64,000 bases of DNA. Origin: Streptomyces sp. NBC_01481. Lineage in GTDB: Bacteria > Actinomycetota > Actinomycetes > Streptomycetales > Streptomycetaceae. Numbering within the stretch: position 1 is the stretch's first letter; each line of letters opens with the position of its first letter. Under the pieces are notes generated by a model that was given only the letters and a program-made list of their open reading frames with translations, was not told the origin of the DNA and ran no database searches. Shown one piece after another: positions 16,553 to 26,020 of the stretch. Both the position numbers and the translations under genes were made by a program. The stretch spans positions 496,001 through 560,000 of the forward strand of contig NZ_JAPEPT010000005.1 of NCBI RefSeq assembly GCF_026339995.1. Reading direction: 5' to 3'.

Positions 16553-18178
16553 TCAGTGACCCGCGCCCGCCGTCGCCGACGGCAGTTCCGCCTTCACGTC
16601 CGGATCCCCCGCGTCCGCCGTGTAGTCCGACGGCGACGTCTCGTCGACGCCCTCCGGCGCCTTCAACGCCCGCAGTACGAACGTCAGCACCACCGTCACC
16701 ACCACATTCAGCACGAACGCCGTCAGACCGATGTACCCGATCTCGCCGAAGCCGGGAATCTCCGCCGACGAGCCTCCGAAGTGCTTCTGCGTCGGGCTGG
16801 CCACTCCGTACGCCGCCGCCGTGCCGTAGATCATGCCGGCCGCCCAGCCCGCCAGCAGTGCCCAGCGGTGGAACCAGCGGGTGAACAGGCCACCGACCAG
16901 CGAGGGGAAGGTCTGGAGGATCCAGATGCCGCCCAGAAGCTGGAAGTTGATGGCCACCGTCTTGTCCATCGTCAGGACGAAGGCCAGCGCGCCGACCTTC
17001 ACCAGGAGGGACACCAGCTTGGAGACCTGGGTCTCCTGCGCGGGGGTCGCGTCCGGCTTGATGAAGTCCTTGTAGATGTTCCGCGTGAACAGATTCGCCG
17101 CCGCGATCGACATGATCGCCGCCGGCACCAGCGCCCCGATGCCGATCGCCGCGAAGGCGACACCGGCGAACCAGTCGGGGAACATATTCTCGAACAGCTG
17201 CGGGATGGCCAGCTGACCGTTCTTCACCTTCACGCCCGCCGCGATCGCCATGAAGCCGAGCAGCGCCAGCAGACCCAGCATCAGTGAATACAGCGGCAGA
17301 ATCGTGGTGTTGCGCCGGATCACGTCACGGCTGCGCGAGGAGAGCGTCGCCGTGATCGAGTGCGGATACATGAACAGCGCCAGGGCGGACCCGAGTGCCA
17401 GCGTGGCGTAACCCCACTGGCCCGCCTCCGCCGGTGCCAGCGCGCCCCGTGGCTTGTCCGTCGCCGGGTTGATCTGCGCCAGCGCGTCGCCCGCCTTGGC
17501 GAAGATCTCGTCGAAGCCGCCGAGCTTGATCGGGATGTAGATGATCGCCACCGCGATGACGATGTAGATCAGCGTGTCCTTGACGAAGGCGATCAGCGCG
17601 GGGGCCCGCAGCCCGGAGGAGTACGTGTATGCCGCGAGCACACCGAAGGCGATCAGCAGCGGCAGGTCCTTGACGAACCAGTTCGTCGTCTCGCCGCCGC
17701 CGACGCCCATCACGTCCAGTACGGCCTGGATGCCGACCAGCTGGAGCGCGATGTACGGCATCGTCGCCAGGATGCCGGTGACGGCGACCGCCAGCGACAG
17801 GCCCTTCGAGCCCCAGCGTCCGCGGACGAAGTCCGAGGTGGTGACGTATCCGTGCTTGTGCGAGACCGACCACAGCCGGGGCAGGAAGGTGAAGATCAGC
17901 GGGTAGACCAGAATCGTGTACGGGACGGCGAAGAAGCCCGCCGCGCCGGCCGCGTAGATCGCCGCGGGGACGGCGACGAATGTGTACGCCGTGTAGAGGT
18001 CGCCGCCGAGCAGGAACCAGGTGACCCAGGTGCCGAACGACCGGCCGCCCAGGCCCCATTCGTCGAGGCTGTCGCTCTCGGCCCTGCGCCAGCGCGAGGC
18101 CAGGAAGCCCATGACCGTGACGGCCAGGAAGAAGAAGATGAAGACGCCGAGTGCGACGCCGTTCACGCCGTCGTTCAC
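16553..18178 (-). CDS. Sodium:solute symporter, monocarboxylate-type
   Basis: A polytopic transporter of about 541 aa in the SSS family, with roughly 13 hydrophobic segments. Typical stretches are WGLGGRSFGTWVTWFLLGGD near residue 40, YVTTSDFVRGRWGSK, and ALGSALALFMYPHSITATLS (the Na2-site helix area). The GTG start (VNDGVNGVALGVF) overlaps the stop of the small DUF3311 gene (GTGA), the usual pairing for acetate/pyruvate-type symporters in actinobacteria. The C-terminal tail is acidic and soluble. The substrate is inferred only from the pairing. Confidence 0.9.
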   Translation of the reverse strand: MNDGVNGVALGVFIFFFLAVTVMGFLASRWRRAESDSLDEWGLGGRSFGTWVTWFLLGGDLYTAYTFVAVPAAIYAAGAAGFFAVPYTILVYPLIFTFLPRLWSVSHKHGYVTTSDFVRGRWGSKGLSLAVAVTGILATMPYIALQLVGIQAVLDVMGVGGGETTNWFVKDLPLLIAFGVLAAYTYSSGLRAPALIAFVKDTLIYIVIAVAIIYIPIKLGGFDEIFAKAGDALAQINPATDKPRGALAPAEAGQWGYATLALGSALALFMYPHSITATLSSRSRDVIRRNTTILPLYSLMLGLLALLGFMAIAAGVKVKNGQLAIPQLFENMFPDWFAGVAFAAIGIGALVPAAIMSIAAANLFTRNIYKDFIKPDATPAQETQVSKLVSLLVKVGALAFVLTMDKTVAINFQLLGGIWILQTFPSLVGGLFTRWFHRWALLAGWAAGMIYGTAAAYGVASPTQKHFGGSSAEIPGFGEIGYIGLTAFVLNVVVTVVLTFVLRALKAPEGVDETSPSDYTADAGDPDVKAELPSATAGAGH

Positions 18179-18438
18179 TTCGACGCACCCCCCTTGCGGG
18201 CGCGCTGGTCGCGCTGCCACAGCTTGTAGGCGACCACGGTGAGCGCGGTGGAGATGAGCACCCAGAGCATCTGGTACCAGTAGAAGAACGGGATGCCGAT
18301 GAACGTCGGCTCGGTCTTCGCGTACGAGCCGACCCAGAGCATCGCGACGAACGGCGCGAAGAGGCAGAGGGCGACGATCACGCGCACCGGCGTGATCACT
18401 GGTTGTTTCTCGTCCGTCACTTCCGTCACATCTGACAT
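18175..18438 (-). CDS. DUF3311 small membrane protein, symporter partner
   Basis: An 87-aa protein with two hydrophobic helices (VRVIVALCLFAPFVAMLW and WYQMLWVLISTALTVVAYKL). The DUF3311 signature FIGIPFFYWYQMLWV lies between them. It directly precedes the symporter gene and shares a 4-bp overlap with it, suggesting an accessory subunit. The ATG (MSDVTEVTDEKQ) was chosen over an earlier MRGRN start as the more typical one. Confidence 0.9.
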   Translation of the reverse strand: MSDVTEVTDEKQPVITPVRVIVALCLFAPFVAMLWVGSYAKTEPTFIGIPFFYWYQMLWVLISTALTVVAYKLWQRDQRARKGGASK

Positions 18439-18645
18439 ACGGCGGTTCCGTCCCCTCACGTATCACCAGTTGTAATGCGCAGGAAATCTAGGGGAGGGTT
18501 CTGACCAGCGTCACCCCCCGTCCGCATATCGGTACGGCAACGACTTGGCGCCAACGTCTCGTCAGCAGGCCGAACCCCGTGGTGAGGTCCGGCCTGCTGA
18601 CGGTCCGTCCGATCCGAGCGCACCCGGCAAACCCGGGTGGCCGCC

Positions 18646-18853
18646 GTGTCAGTCCTGTGGCCGCTGGAGCCTCGCCACGCTGCAGTCTCCCGGGGGACAA
18701 CCCCCGGACCCCCGGCAAACCCGGCTGGCCGAGTGTCAGTCCAGTGGCCGCTGGAGCCTCGCCACGCTGCAGTCTCCCGGGGGACAACCCCCGGACCCCC
18801 GGCAAACCCGGCTGGCCGAGTGTCAGTCCTGTGGCCGCTGGAGCCTCGCCACG
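18646..18853. repeat. 87-bp tandem repeat made from the dasR 3' end and terminator
   Basis: Two full 87-bp units (18646-18732, 18733-18819) and the start of a third (from 18820), which is the actual end of dasR. Each unit carries the reverse complement of the last dasR codons (VARLQRPQD and stop), followed outward by a CCGGGGG-ACAA-CCCCCGG hairpin (18690-18707, 18777-18794). The units differ by only one base in the compared codon segment (CCTG versus CCAG). A partial further unit tail is visible near 18620-18642. The rest of 18439-18645 holds no gene. Confidence 0.92.
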
Positions 18854-19587
18854 AACTTGTACCGGTCCCCCCGGTACACCGAGCGCACCCACTCCACCGG
18901 CTCGCCCTGCGCGTCCAGCGAGTGGCGCGAGAGCATCAGCATCGGCAGGCCCACGTCCGTGCCGAGAAGCCCCGCCTCGCGCGGCGTGGCGAGCGAGGTC
19001 TCGATCGTCTCCTCGGCCTCGGCCAGACGGACGTCGTACACCTCCGCCAGCGCCGTGTAGAGCGAGGTGTACTTCACCAGGCTGCGGCGCAGTGCCGGGA
19101 AGCGCTTGGCCGAAAGGTGCGTCGTCTCGATCGCCATCGGCTCGCCGCTCGCGAGCCTCAGCCGCTCGATCCTCAGCACCCGCCCGCCGGTCGAGATGTC
19201 CAGCAGTCCGGCCAGCGTGTCGTCGGCCGTGACATAGCCGATGTCCAGCAGCTGCGAGGTGGGCTCGAGGCCCTGGGCCCGCATGTCCTCGGTGTACGAG
19301 GTGAGCTGGAGGGCCTGCGAGACCTTGGGCTTGGCCACGAAGGTGCCCTTGCCCTGGATGCGCTCCAGTCGGCCCTCGACGACCAGTTCCTGAAGCGCCT
19401 GGCGCACCGTGGTGCGCGAGGTGTCGAACTCGGCCGCGAGTGTGCGCTCCGGCGGCACGGGCGTGCCGGGCGGAAGCGTTTCGGTCATGTCGAGCAAGTG
19501 GCGCTTGAGCCGGTAGTACTTGGGCACGCGCGCGGTACGGGCCACTGCCCCGCCCTCGGCTTCGGTGCCGCCCCCGTCCGTGGCCAT
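18823..19587 (-). CDS. dasR: GntR/HutC-family global regulator DasR
   Basis: DasR represses amino-sugar uptake and catabolism genes and, in studied streptomycetes, links GlcNAc signals to development and antibiotic production. The N-terminal winged helix reads PPERTLAAEFDTSRTTVRQAL then VEGRLERIQGKGTFVAKP. The C-terminal UTRA effector domain ends RSVYRGDRYKFVARLQRPQD. From MATDGGG it is 254 aa, the length I recall for S. coelicolor DasR, and nearly every block matches. It is divergent from dasABC, with operator-like sites in between. Its last nine codons are tandemly repeated downstream. Confidence 0.96.
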   Translation of the reverse strand: MATDGGGTEAEGGAVARTARVPKYYRLKRHLLDMTETLPPGTPVPPERTLAAEFDTSRTTVRQALQELVVEGRLERIQGKGTFVAKPKVSQALQLTSYTEDMRAQGLEPTSQLLDIGYVTADDTLAGLLDISTGGRVLRIERLRLASGEPMAIETTHLSAKRFPALRRSLVKYTSLYTALAEVYDVRLAEAEETIETSLATPREAGLLGTDVGLPMLMLSRHSLDAQGEPVEWVRSVYRGDRYKFVARLQRPQD

Positions 19588-19746
19588 GGCCCGCCTTCCC
19601 GACTCCTGTGCTGCTGCCGTCACCGGCTCCTCCGTCTGTTGCGGCTCACATGGTGGCACGGGCACGGTCACGGGTCCTCGCCTGCCCTCAGGTGTCGGTC
19701 CGATAACGGACGCGACAGCCCTTCTTATACACCCTTGACACCCCTA

Positions 19747-19785
19747 AAGGTCTAGGCCAAGCTCCGGGTACTGGTCTAAACCATT
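19747..19785. promoter_or_regulatory. DasR operators (dre) in front of dasA
   Basis: ACTGGTCTAAACCATT at 19770-19785 differs from the dre core (TGGTCTAGACCA) at one position. A second, weaker copy AAGGTCTAGGCCAA lies at 19747-19760, and a half site GACCAGG follows at 19789. They lie 90-125 bp upstream of dasA, between dasA and dasR, as expected for DasR-GlcN6P control. Confidence 0.87.
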
Positions 19786-19872
19786 AAAGACCAGGTCCCA
19801 GCCCCACGAGCAGTACTCGTCGTATGTCTTCGCGGTGGGCGGGGGGTTGCAGGCATCCCTGAGGAGGGTGAC

Positions 19873-21156
19873 GTGAAGCGCAAGCTCATCGCGGCGGTAG
19901 GCGTCGCGGGCATGATGATCGGTCTGGCGGCCTGTGGCGATTCGGACAAGGGCGGGGACAAGGCCGGCGGCGGCGACGCCAAGGAACTGACCGTCTGGCT
20001 CACGGTCGACGCGCAGAACAACTGGCCCGATCTGGTGAAGGCCGCCGACGCGGCGGTCGTCAAGAAGCACCCGGGCATCAAGATCAAGCACGAGTACTAC
20101 GGCTGGCCGGACAAGAACGCCAAGCTCGACGCCGTACTCGCCACGGACAAGGCTCCGGACGTGGTCGAGATGGGCAACACCGAGATGCTCGGCTACATGA
20201 CCAAGGGCGCCTTCGCCGAGGTCGACCCGAAGAAGTTCGAGCAGTCGGACGCGTGGCTGGACGGCCTGAAGGAGTCCGTCACGTACGAGGGCAAGACCTA
20301 CGGCGTGCCGTACTACGCCGGTGGCCGAGTCGGCACCTGGCGCAAGGACATCGCCGCCGAGGCCGGCGTGAAGGCCGCCCCCAAGACGTACGCGGAGCTC
20401 ACCGCCGCCCTGGACAAGATCCAGGAGAAGAAGGGCGACAAGTTCAGCGCCTGGTACCAGCCGTCGCCCGACTGGTACGCCGCGATGTCCTTCGTGTACG
20501 ACGCCGGTGGCTCCATCGCCAAGAAGGACGGCGACAAGTGGAAGGCCAACCTCTCCTCGCCCGAGTCCCTCAAGGGCCTCAATGAGTACAAGTCGATCCT
20601 CGACAAGTACATGCACGGCGACAAGACGAAGGACGAGGCCGACCGTCCGGTCGTCTTCGGCCAGGGCAAGTCCGCGACCATCTTCAGCGCGGCCTGGGAG
20701 GGTGGCACCGCCGCCGCCCCGGAGAACGACAAGGTTGGCAAGCTCGCCGACAAGATCGAGAACTTCGTGATGCCCGGCCCGAACGGCAAGGCCCTCCCGG
20801 TCTTCCTCGGCGGCTCCGACCTGGCCGTCCCGGTCAAGTCCAAGGCGCAGGACGTCGCGGCCGAGTGGATCAACGCCTTCACCGGCGCCCAGGGCCAGAA
20901 GGGTCTGCTCGCCAAGGGCAACCTGCCCAACAACAAGACGGACCTCGCGACCCTGAAGAACGACCCGAAGACGGTGGTCCCGGCCACCGCCGCCGAGTCC
21001 AACTGGTTCGTCCCCATGGCACCGGGCTGGGGTCAGGTCGAGAAGGCCCAGACCCTCAAGACCATGCTGCAGGAGATCGGCACCGGCAAGAAGTCTGTCG
21101 CTGACGCCGCGAAGGCCGCGGACGCCGCGATCGACAAGGTCATCAACACCAAGTGA
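19873..21156 (+). CDS. dasA: Sugar ABC transporter substrate-binding lipoprotein DasA
   Basis: The extracytoplasmic binding protein for chitobiose/GlcNAc uptake. A lipoprotein signal (MKRKLIAAVGVAGMMIGLAAC) gives a lipidated Cys21, followed by a Gly/Asp-rich linker and a family 1 solute-binding fold (ELTVWLTVDAQNN, DVVEMGNTEMLGYMTKGAF, VPYYAGGRVGTWRKD, NWFVPMAPGWGQVEKAQTL). GTG start with GAGGAGG 5 nt upstream. First gene of dasABC. A hairpin after the stop should yield more binding protein than permease. Confidence 0.95.
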   Translation: MKRKLIAAVGVAGMMIGLAACGDSDKGGDKAGGGDAKELTVWLTVDAQNNWPDLVKAADAAVVKKHPGIKIKHEYYGWPDKNAKLDAVLATDKAPDVVEMGNTEMLGYMTKGAFAEVDPKKFEQSDAWLDGLKESVTYEGKTYGVPYYAGGRVGTWRKDIAAEAGVKAAPKTYAELTAALDKIQEKKGDKFSAWYQPSPDWYAAMSFVYDAGGSIAKKDGDKWKANLSSPESLKGLNEYKSILDKYMHGDKTKDEADRPVVFGQGKSATIFSAAWEGGTAAAPENDKVGKLADKIENFVMPGPNGKALPVFLGGSDLAVPVKSKAQDVAAEWINAFTGAQGQKGLLAKGNLPNNKTDLATLKNDPKTVVPATAAESNWFVPMAPGWGQVEKAQTLKTMLQEIGTGKKSVADAAKAADAAIDKVINTK

Positions 21157-21162
21157 CCTGTG

Positions 21163-21195
21163 GGCAGGGCCCCGTCACCGCGACGGGGCCCTGCC
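21163..21195 (+). terminator. Attenuator hairpin between dasA and dasB
   Basis: A 15-bp stem (GGCAGGGCCCCGTCG-type arms, with a short CACC-like loop) follows the dasA stop and is trailed by CTTTCG. Such intercistronic hairpins typically lower permease expression relative to the binding protein. Confidence 0.8.
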
Positions 21196-21231
21196 TTTCG
21201 TACCGGGAGAGGGACTGCTGAGGAGCACGGG

Positions 21232-22227
21232 ATGAGTGCCGCAGAGACAACCACCGCCACGGCGCCGCCGACGCGGCCGTCGCCACCACCGGGGACCGGC
21301 GCAGCCACCCCCGCGAAGCCCGGCAGAAAGCGGACCAGAGGCGGGACGGGAGTGCCCTGGCTGCTGCTCGCGCCCTGCCTGCTCATCCTGCTGCTCGTCC
21401 TCGGCTATCCGCTGGTACGGCTGGTCACCCTCTCCTTCCAGAAGTTCGGCCAGCCCCAGCTGTGGGGCTTCAAGGACCCGGAGTCGGTCGGCTTCGGCAA
21501 CTTCACCAAGATCCTCGGGGACAGCGAGTTCTGGACGGTCGTCGTACGGACCGCCGTCTTCGCCTTCAGCGCCGTGGTCCTGACCATGGTCATCGGCATG
21601 CTGGTCGCCCTGCTGCTGCAGCGTGTCTCCGGCTGGGTGAAGACCCTGATCAACATCGCGCTGGTGGCGAGCTGGGGCATGCCCATCATCGTCGCCACCG
21701 CGATCTTCAAATGGCTTTTCGACGCCGACTACGGCGTCCTCAACTGGCTGCTCTCCCGGCTGCCTGGGGTCGACATGATCGGCCACAACTGGTTCGCCAG
21801 CGGCCCCCAGGGCCTCGCCGTGATCATCCTGCTGGTGGTCTGGGGCGCCGTGCCCTTCGTCGTGATCACGCTCAGCGCCGGCCTCACGCAGGTGCCCAAG
21901 GAGCTCGAAGAGGCCGCCCGGCTCGACGGCGCGGGTGCCTGGGGCGTCTTCCGCTTCGTCACCCTGCCGATCCTCAAGCCCATCATCGTGATGCTGACGA
22001 CGCTCTCGGTGATCTGGGACATGGGCGTGTTCCCGCAGGTCTTCGTGATGCGCAACGGCCATCCCGAGGCGGAGTTCCAGCTGCTCACCACGTACTCGTA
22101 CGACAAGGCGTTCGTCGTCAACGACTACGGAACCGGCTCGGCGATCGCGCTCGTCACGGTGATCCTGCTGCTCGGTGTGGTCGCGGTCTACATGCGCCAG
22201 ATGCTCAAGATCGGAGAGGTGGAGTGA
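21232..22227 (+). CDS. dasB: ABC transporter permease DasB
   Basis: A 331-aa inner-membrane permease of the MalF type. An N-terminal Pro/Thr-rich cytosolic tail is followed by six hydrophobic helices. The EAA loop reads KELEEAARLDGAGAWGVFRF and docks to the ATPase. Streptomyces Das transporters use the shared ATPase MsiK encoded elsewhere, and indeed no ATPase gene lies here. The stop overlaps dasC (GTGA). Confidence 0.94.
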   Translation: MSAAETTTATAPPTRPSPPPGTGAATPAKPGRKRTRGGTGVPWLLLAPCLLILLLVLGYPLVRLVTLSFQKFGQPQLWGFKDPESVGFGNFTKILGDSEFWTVVVRTAVFAFSAVVLTMVIGMLVALLLQRVSGWVKTLINIALVASWGMPIIVATAIFKWLFDADYGVLNWLLSRLPGVDMIGHNWFASGPQGLAVIILLVVWGAVPFVVITLSAGLTQVPKELEEAARLDGAGAWGVFRFVTLPILKPIIVMLTTLSVIWDMGVFPQVFVMRNGHPEAEFQLLTTYSYDKAFVVNDYGTGSAIALVTVILLLGVVAVYMRQMLKIGEVE

Positions 22228-23081
22228 CTTCGACCGCCGCGGCCCCTGCCGCCACCCGCCGTCCCAGGAAGAGCCGGCTCGGCTGGAATCTGCTCGGCCT
22301 CCTCGTCTTCGTCACCGCGGGCTTTCCGGTCTACTGGATGCTGAACACGGCGTTCAAGCCCGCCAAGGACGCGATCGACCCCGATCCGCACTTCTTCCCC
22401 AACGTCTTCACGACGGACAACTTCCGTCGCGCCCTGGACATCGCCGACTTCTGGGGACCGGTCGGACGCAGCCTGACCGTCTCGCTCGTCGTGGTCGTCA
22501 TCGGCATCGCGGTCGGCATGCTCGCCGCGCTCGCGATATCCCGCTTCGCCTTCCGCGGCCGCAAGATCGTGATCGTCGGCATCCTCGCGGTTCAGATGAT
22601 CCCGCTGGTCGCCATGATCATCCCGGTCTTCCTGCTGCTGAACGACCTCGGTCAGTACGACAGGCTCACGGGCCTGATCATCACGTACCTGACCTTCATC
22701 CTGCCCTTCACCGTGTGGACGCTGCGCGGATTCATCGTCAACATCCCCAAGGAGCTCGAGGAGGCGGCGATGGTCGACGGCTGCACCCGCACCGGCGCCT
22801 TCGTCCGCGTGGTCTTCCCGCTGCTCGCCCCGGGCATGGTGGCCACCTCGGTGTACGGCTTCATCCAGGCGTGGAACGAGTACCTGTACGCACTGATGCT
22901 GATGAGCCAGCAGAACCAGACCGCCACCGTGTGGCTGGGCAACTTCACCACCAAGAACGGCACCGAGTACGCCCCGATGATGGCGGGCGCCACGATGATG
23001 GCCATCCCCATCGTGATCCTCTTCCTCCTCGTCCAGCGCAAAATGGCCGCGGGTCTGACGGCCGGCGCAGTGAAGGGATGA
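22224..23081 (+). CDS. dasC: ABC transporter permease DasC
   Basis: A 285-aa MalG-type permease starting at GTG (VTSTAAAPAATRRPRKS), with six hydrophobic helices. Its EAA loop reads PKELEEAAMVDGCTRTGAFV. WNEYLYALMLMSQQNQTATV near the C-terminus is typical of the family. It pairs with DasB by a 4-bp overlap. The following gene starts 10 bp after its stop, extending the operon. Confidence 0.94.
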   Translation: MTSTAAAPAATRRPRKSRLGWNLLGLLVFVTAGFPVYWMLNTAFKPAKDAIDPDPHFFPNVFTTDNFRRALDIADFWGPVGRSLTVSLVVVVIGIAVGMLAALAISRFAFRGRKIVIVGILAVQMIPLVAMIIPVFLLLNDLGQYDRLTGLIITYLTFILPFTVWTLRGFIVNIPKELEEAAMVDGCTRTGAFVRVVFPLLAPGMVATSVYGFIQAWNEYLYALMLMSQQNQTATVWLGNFTTKNGTEYAPMMAGATMMAIPIVILFLLVQRKMAAGLTAGAVKG

Positions 23082-23091
23082 CGCCGTCCCC

Positions 23092-24681
23092 ATGACAACT
23101 CTCGTACGCACAGACACCCTGACGCGCGACGCCCTCGCCGTCCTCCAGCCGGGTTTCGTCGGAACCACCGCCCCCGACTGGCTGCTGCGCCGGATCGGCG
23201 AAGGCCTCTCGGCCGTCGGCCTGTTCGGCCGTAATATCCTCTTCCCGGATCAACTGGCCCGCCTCACCGCACAGTTGAGGGCCGAGCGGGACGACGTGCT
23301 CGTCGCGATCGACGAGGAGGGCGGAGACGTCACCCGCCTGGAGGTACGCACCGGCTCCTCCTTCCCCGGCAACTACGCGCTGGGCACGGTGGACGACACG
23401 GACCTCACCCGGGCCGTCGCCCGCGAACTGGGCCGCAGGCTGGCCGAATGCGGGGTCGACCTCAACTGGGCGCCGTCCGCGGACATCAACTCGAACCCGG
23501 ACAATCCGGTCATCGGTGTACGGTCCTTCGGCGCCGACACCGCGCTCGCCGCCCGCCACACCGTCGCGTACATCGAAGGTCTCCAGGCCGCCGGAGTCGC
23601 CGCCTGCACCAAGCACTTCCCCGGACACGGCGACACCAACGTGGACTCCCACCACGCGCTGCCCCGGATCGATGTCGATCTCGACACGCTGCACGCCCGT
23701 GAGCTGGTGCCTTTCCGCGCGGCGATCGCGGCGGGTTCCAAAGCGGTGATGAGCGCGCATATCCTGCTTCCCGCGCTCGACCCTGATCGCCCGGCGACAC
23801 TGAGCCCGCAGATCCTCACCGGTCTGCTGCGCGAAGAGCTGGGCTACCAGGGCCTGATCGTCACCGACGGCATGGAGATGCAGGCCATCTCGGCGGTGTA
23901 CGGCATCGAGCGCGGCTCCGTCCTCGCGATCGCCGCGGGTGCCGACGCGATCTGCGTCGGCGGCGGCCTGTCCGACGAGGAGACCGTACTGCGACTGCGC
24001 GACGCGCTGGTCACGGCGGTACGGGACGGCGAACTGCCCGAGGAGCGACTGGCCGACGCGGCCGCGCGGGTGCGCGCGCTCGCCGACTGGACGCGACGGG
24101 CCAGGGGGGCCGCAGCGGAGCCGGGCGCGGCTTCGGAGGTGGGGGTCCCCCCGGCGAAGCCAGGGGGAGGGACCGCGCCCGGCACCGACACCGGACTGGC
24201 CGACACCGGACTGACGGACATCGGTCTGGTCGCCGCGCGGCGGGCCCTGCGGGTGAGGGCGGCGGAGCCGTTCACACCCCTCACGAGCGCCCCGTACGTC
24301 GTGGCTCTCACCCCCGTCGCGAACATCGCCGTGGGGGACGAGACTCCCTGGGGCGTGGCGGCCGAGCTGGCCGCGATCCTGCCGGGCACGACGACCGACA
24401 CCTATGCCGCCGCGACCGATGTGTCGCCCCTGGTGGCACAGGTGCTGGGTGCCGCGGGTGACCGTAGGATCGTCGCTGTAGTGCGCGACGTTCACCGCCA
24501 CCCCTGGATGGCGGACGCCCTGGACGCCCTAATCGCGGCCCGTCCCGACACGGTCGTGGTCGAGATGGGGCTGGACCGGGCCGAGCCGAGGGGGGCCCTG
24601 CACATCGCGACCCATGGCGCCGCCCGCGTCTGCGGACGGGCCGCCGCGGAGGTCATCACCGGCAAGGGCGCCGGAGCCTGA
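23092..24681 (+). CDS. dasD: Family 3 glycoside hydrolase, beta-N-acetylhexosaminidase (DasD)
   Basis: A 529-aa cytosolic GH3 enzyme (no signal peptide visible) that cleaves terminal beta-GlcNAc from imported chito-oligosaccharides. The NagZ-type motif KHFPGHGDTNVDSHHALP supplies the catalytic histidine, and the nucleophile aspartate is in LIVTDGMEMQAI. The substrate loop SRDPNPVIGVRSFG-like region reads NPDNPVIGVRSFG. A low-complexity Ala/Gly/Pro/Thr linker (about residues 340-375) precedes a C-terminal Rossmann-like domain. It starts 10 bp after dasC. Confidence 0.93.
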   Translation: MTTLVRTDTLTRDALAVLQPGFVGTTAPDWLLRRIGEGLSAVGLFGRNILFPDQLARLTAQLRAERDDVLVAIDEEGGDVTRLEVRTGSSFPGNYALGTVDDTDLTRAVARELGRRLAECGVDLNWAPSADINSNPDNPVIGVRSFGADTALAARHTVAYIEGLQAAGVAACTKHFPGHGDTNVDSHHALPRIDVDLDTLHARELVPFRAAIAAGSKAVMSAHILLPALDPDRPATLSPQILTGLLREELGYQGLIVTDGMEMQAISAVYGIERGSVLAIAAGADAICVGGGLSDEETVLRLRDALVTAVRDGELPEERLADAAARVRALADWTRRARGAAAEPGAASEVGVPPAKPGGGTAPGTDTGLADTGLTDIGLVAARRALRVRAAEPFTPLTSAPYVVALTPVANIAVGDETPWGVAAELAAILPGTTTDTYAAATDVSPLVAQVLGAAGDRRIVAVVRDVHRHPWMADALDALIAARPDTVVVEMGLDRAEPRGALHIATHGAARVCGRAAAEVITGKGAGA

Positions 24682-24754
24682 CCGACGCGAACCGCGCGGT
24701 ACCGGGCCGGCCTGTCCGTCCCGGCACAGGGAATGCCACATGGAGGCACCTCGC

Positions 24755-25801
24755 ATGTCCGGAAAGCCGGGCGGGATCATGGCCGGTGAGATGGCGGAGC
24801 AGCCGATGGTGCTGCGCCGCATCCTGGAGCAGGGCGCGCCGAGGATCCGCGAGGTGGCGGCGGCGATCGCGGCGCGGGGCCCGCGCTTCGTGCTGCTCAC
24901 CGCGCGCGGCACGTCCGACAACGCCGCGCTGTACGCGAAGTATCTGCTCGAGATCCGGCTCGGTCTGCCGTGCGGGCTGACCTCCATGTCCACGACGACG
25001 GCGTACGGCGCGCGGCCCGACCTGACGGACGTTCTGGTCATCACGGTCAGCCAGTCCGGAGGCTCGCCGGACCTGGTCGCCTCGACGAAGGCGGCGCGCG
25101 AGGGGGGCGCGATCACGCTCGCGGTCACGAACAACCCCAACTCCCCGCTGGTGGCGGTCTCCGAGTTCCACATCGACATCCTGGCCGGTCCCGAGAAGGC
25201 GCTTCCGGCCACGAAGACGTACACGGCGTCGCTGCTCGCGCTCTATCTGTTCGTGGAGGGTCTGCGGGGCGGTGACGGCGCGGCGGCGAAGGTCCTTCCC
25301 GACCTGGCCTCGCAGGTCCTTGCCCGCCAGGACGAGGTACGGCACCTGGCCTCCCGCTACCGCTTCGCCGAGCGGATGGTGATCACGTCGCGGGGTTACG
25401 GCTACCCCACGGCGAAGGAGGCCGCGCTGAAGCTGATGGAGACGAGCTACATCCCGGCGCTCTCGTACTCCGGCGCGGACCTGCTGCACGGTCCGCTGGC
25501 GATGGTGGACAACATCTCCCCGGTCATCGCGGTGGTCACCGACGGCAAGGGCGGCGAGGCGCTCCAGCCGGTCCTGGACCGCCTCCGCGGCCGCGGCGCG
25601 GACCTCGTGGTGGTGGGCCCGGCTCCCCAGGCTGAGGCGGCCTCTGCGGGCTTCGTCCTGCCGACGGAGGGCGTCCCGGAGGAGCTCCAGCCGATTCTGG
25701 AGATCCTGCCGCTGCAACTGCTGGCGTACGAGGTGACGATCGCCCGGGGCCAGGATCCGGACGCGCCGAGGGCGCTGGCCAAGGTGACGGAGACGCACTG
25801 A
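24755..25801 (+). CDS. SIS-domain sugar-phosphate isomerase/deaminase
   Basis: A 348-aa protein made of two SIS (sugar isomerase) domains like the isomerase half of GlmS. The first contains FVLLTARGTSDNAALYAKYL and VITVSQSGGSPDLVASTKAA (phosphate-binding SQSGGSPD). The second contains MVITSRGYGYPTAKEAALKL and EELQPILEILPLQLLAY. There is no glutamine-amidotransferase domain, so it is not GlmS. Position after dasD suggests it processes GlcN-6-P, perhaps deaminating it. The gene at this place in S. coelicolor is, as I recall, classical nagB, which is not seen in the window; the replacement is an inference. Confidence 0.83.
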   Translation: MSGKPGGIMAGEMAEQPMVLRRILEQGAPRIREVAAAIAARGPRFVLLTARGTSDNAALYAKYLLEIRLGLPCGLTSMSTTTAYGARPDLTDVLVITVSQSGGSPDLVASTKAAREGGAITLAVTNNPNSPLVAVSEFHIDILAGPEKALPATKTYTASLLALYLFVEGLRGGDGAAAKVLPDLASQVLARQDEVRHLASRYRFAERMVITSRGYGYPTAKEAALKLMETSYIPALSYSGADLLHGPLAMVDNISPVIAVVTDGKGGEALQPVLDRLRGRGADLVVVGPAPQAEAASAGFVLPTEGVPEELQPILEILPLQLLAYEVTIARGQDPDAPRALAKVTETH

Positions 25802-26020
25802 AACCCGCGGGCCGCGGCGCCTGACGGGACCCTCAACCCGTCCGGCACCGCAGCCCGGAGTCGCTCCGGCCGGCAGGTGTGCGGTCCCGCGCGGCCGGGT
25901 GGAGGTCTCGGCGCAGTCAGGGCAGAGAGCGCCGTGGACCTCGGTCCACCCTCCTGTGCGGGGAGGGCGGAGGTATCAGGATCCGGGGGTCGCCCTCCGG
26001 AGTCGTACAGCTTGATTCAT

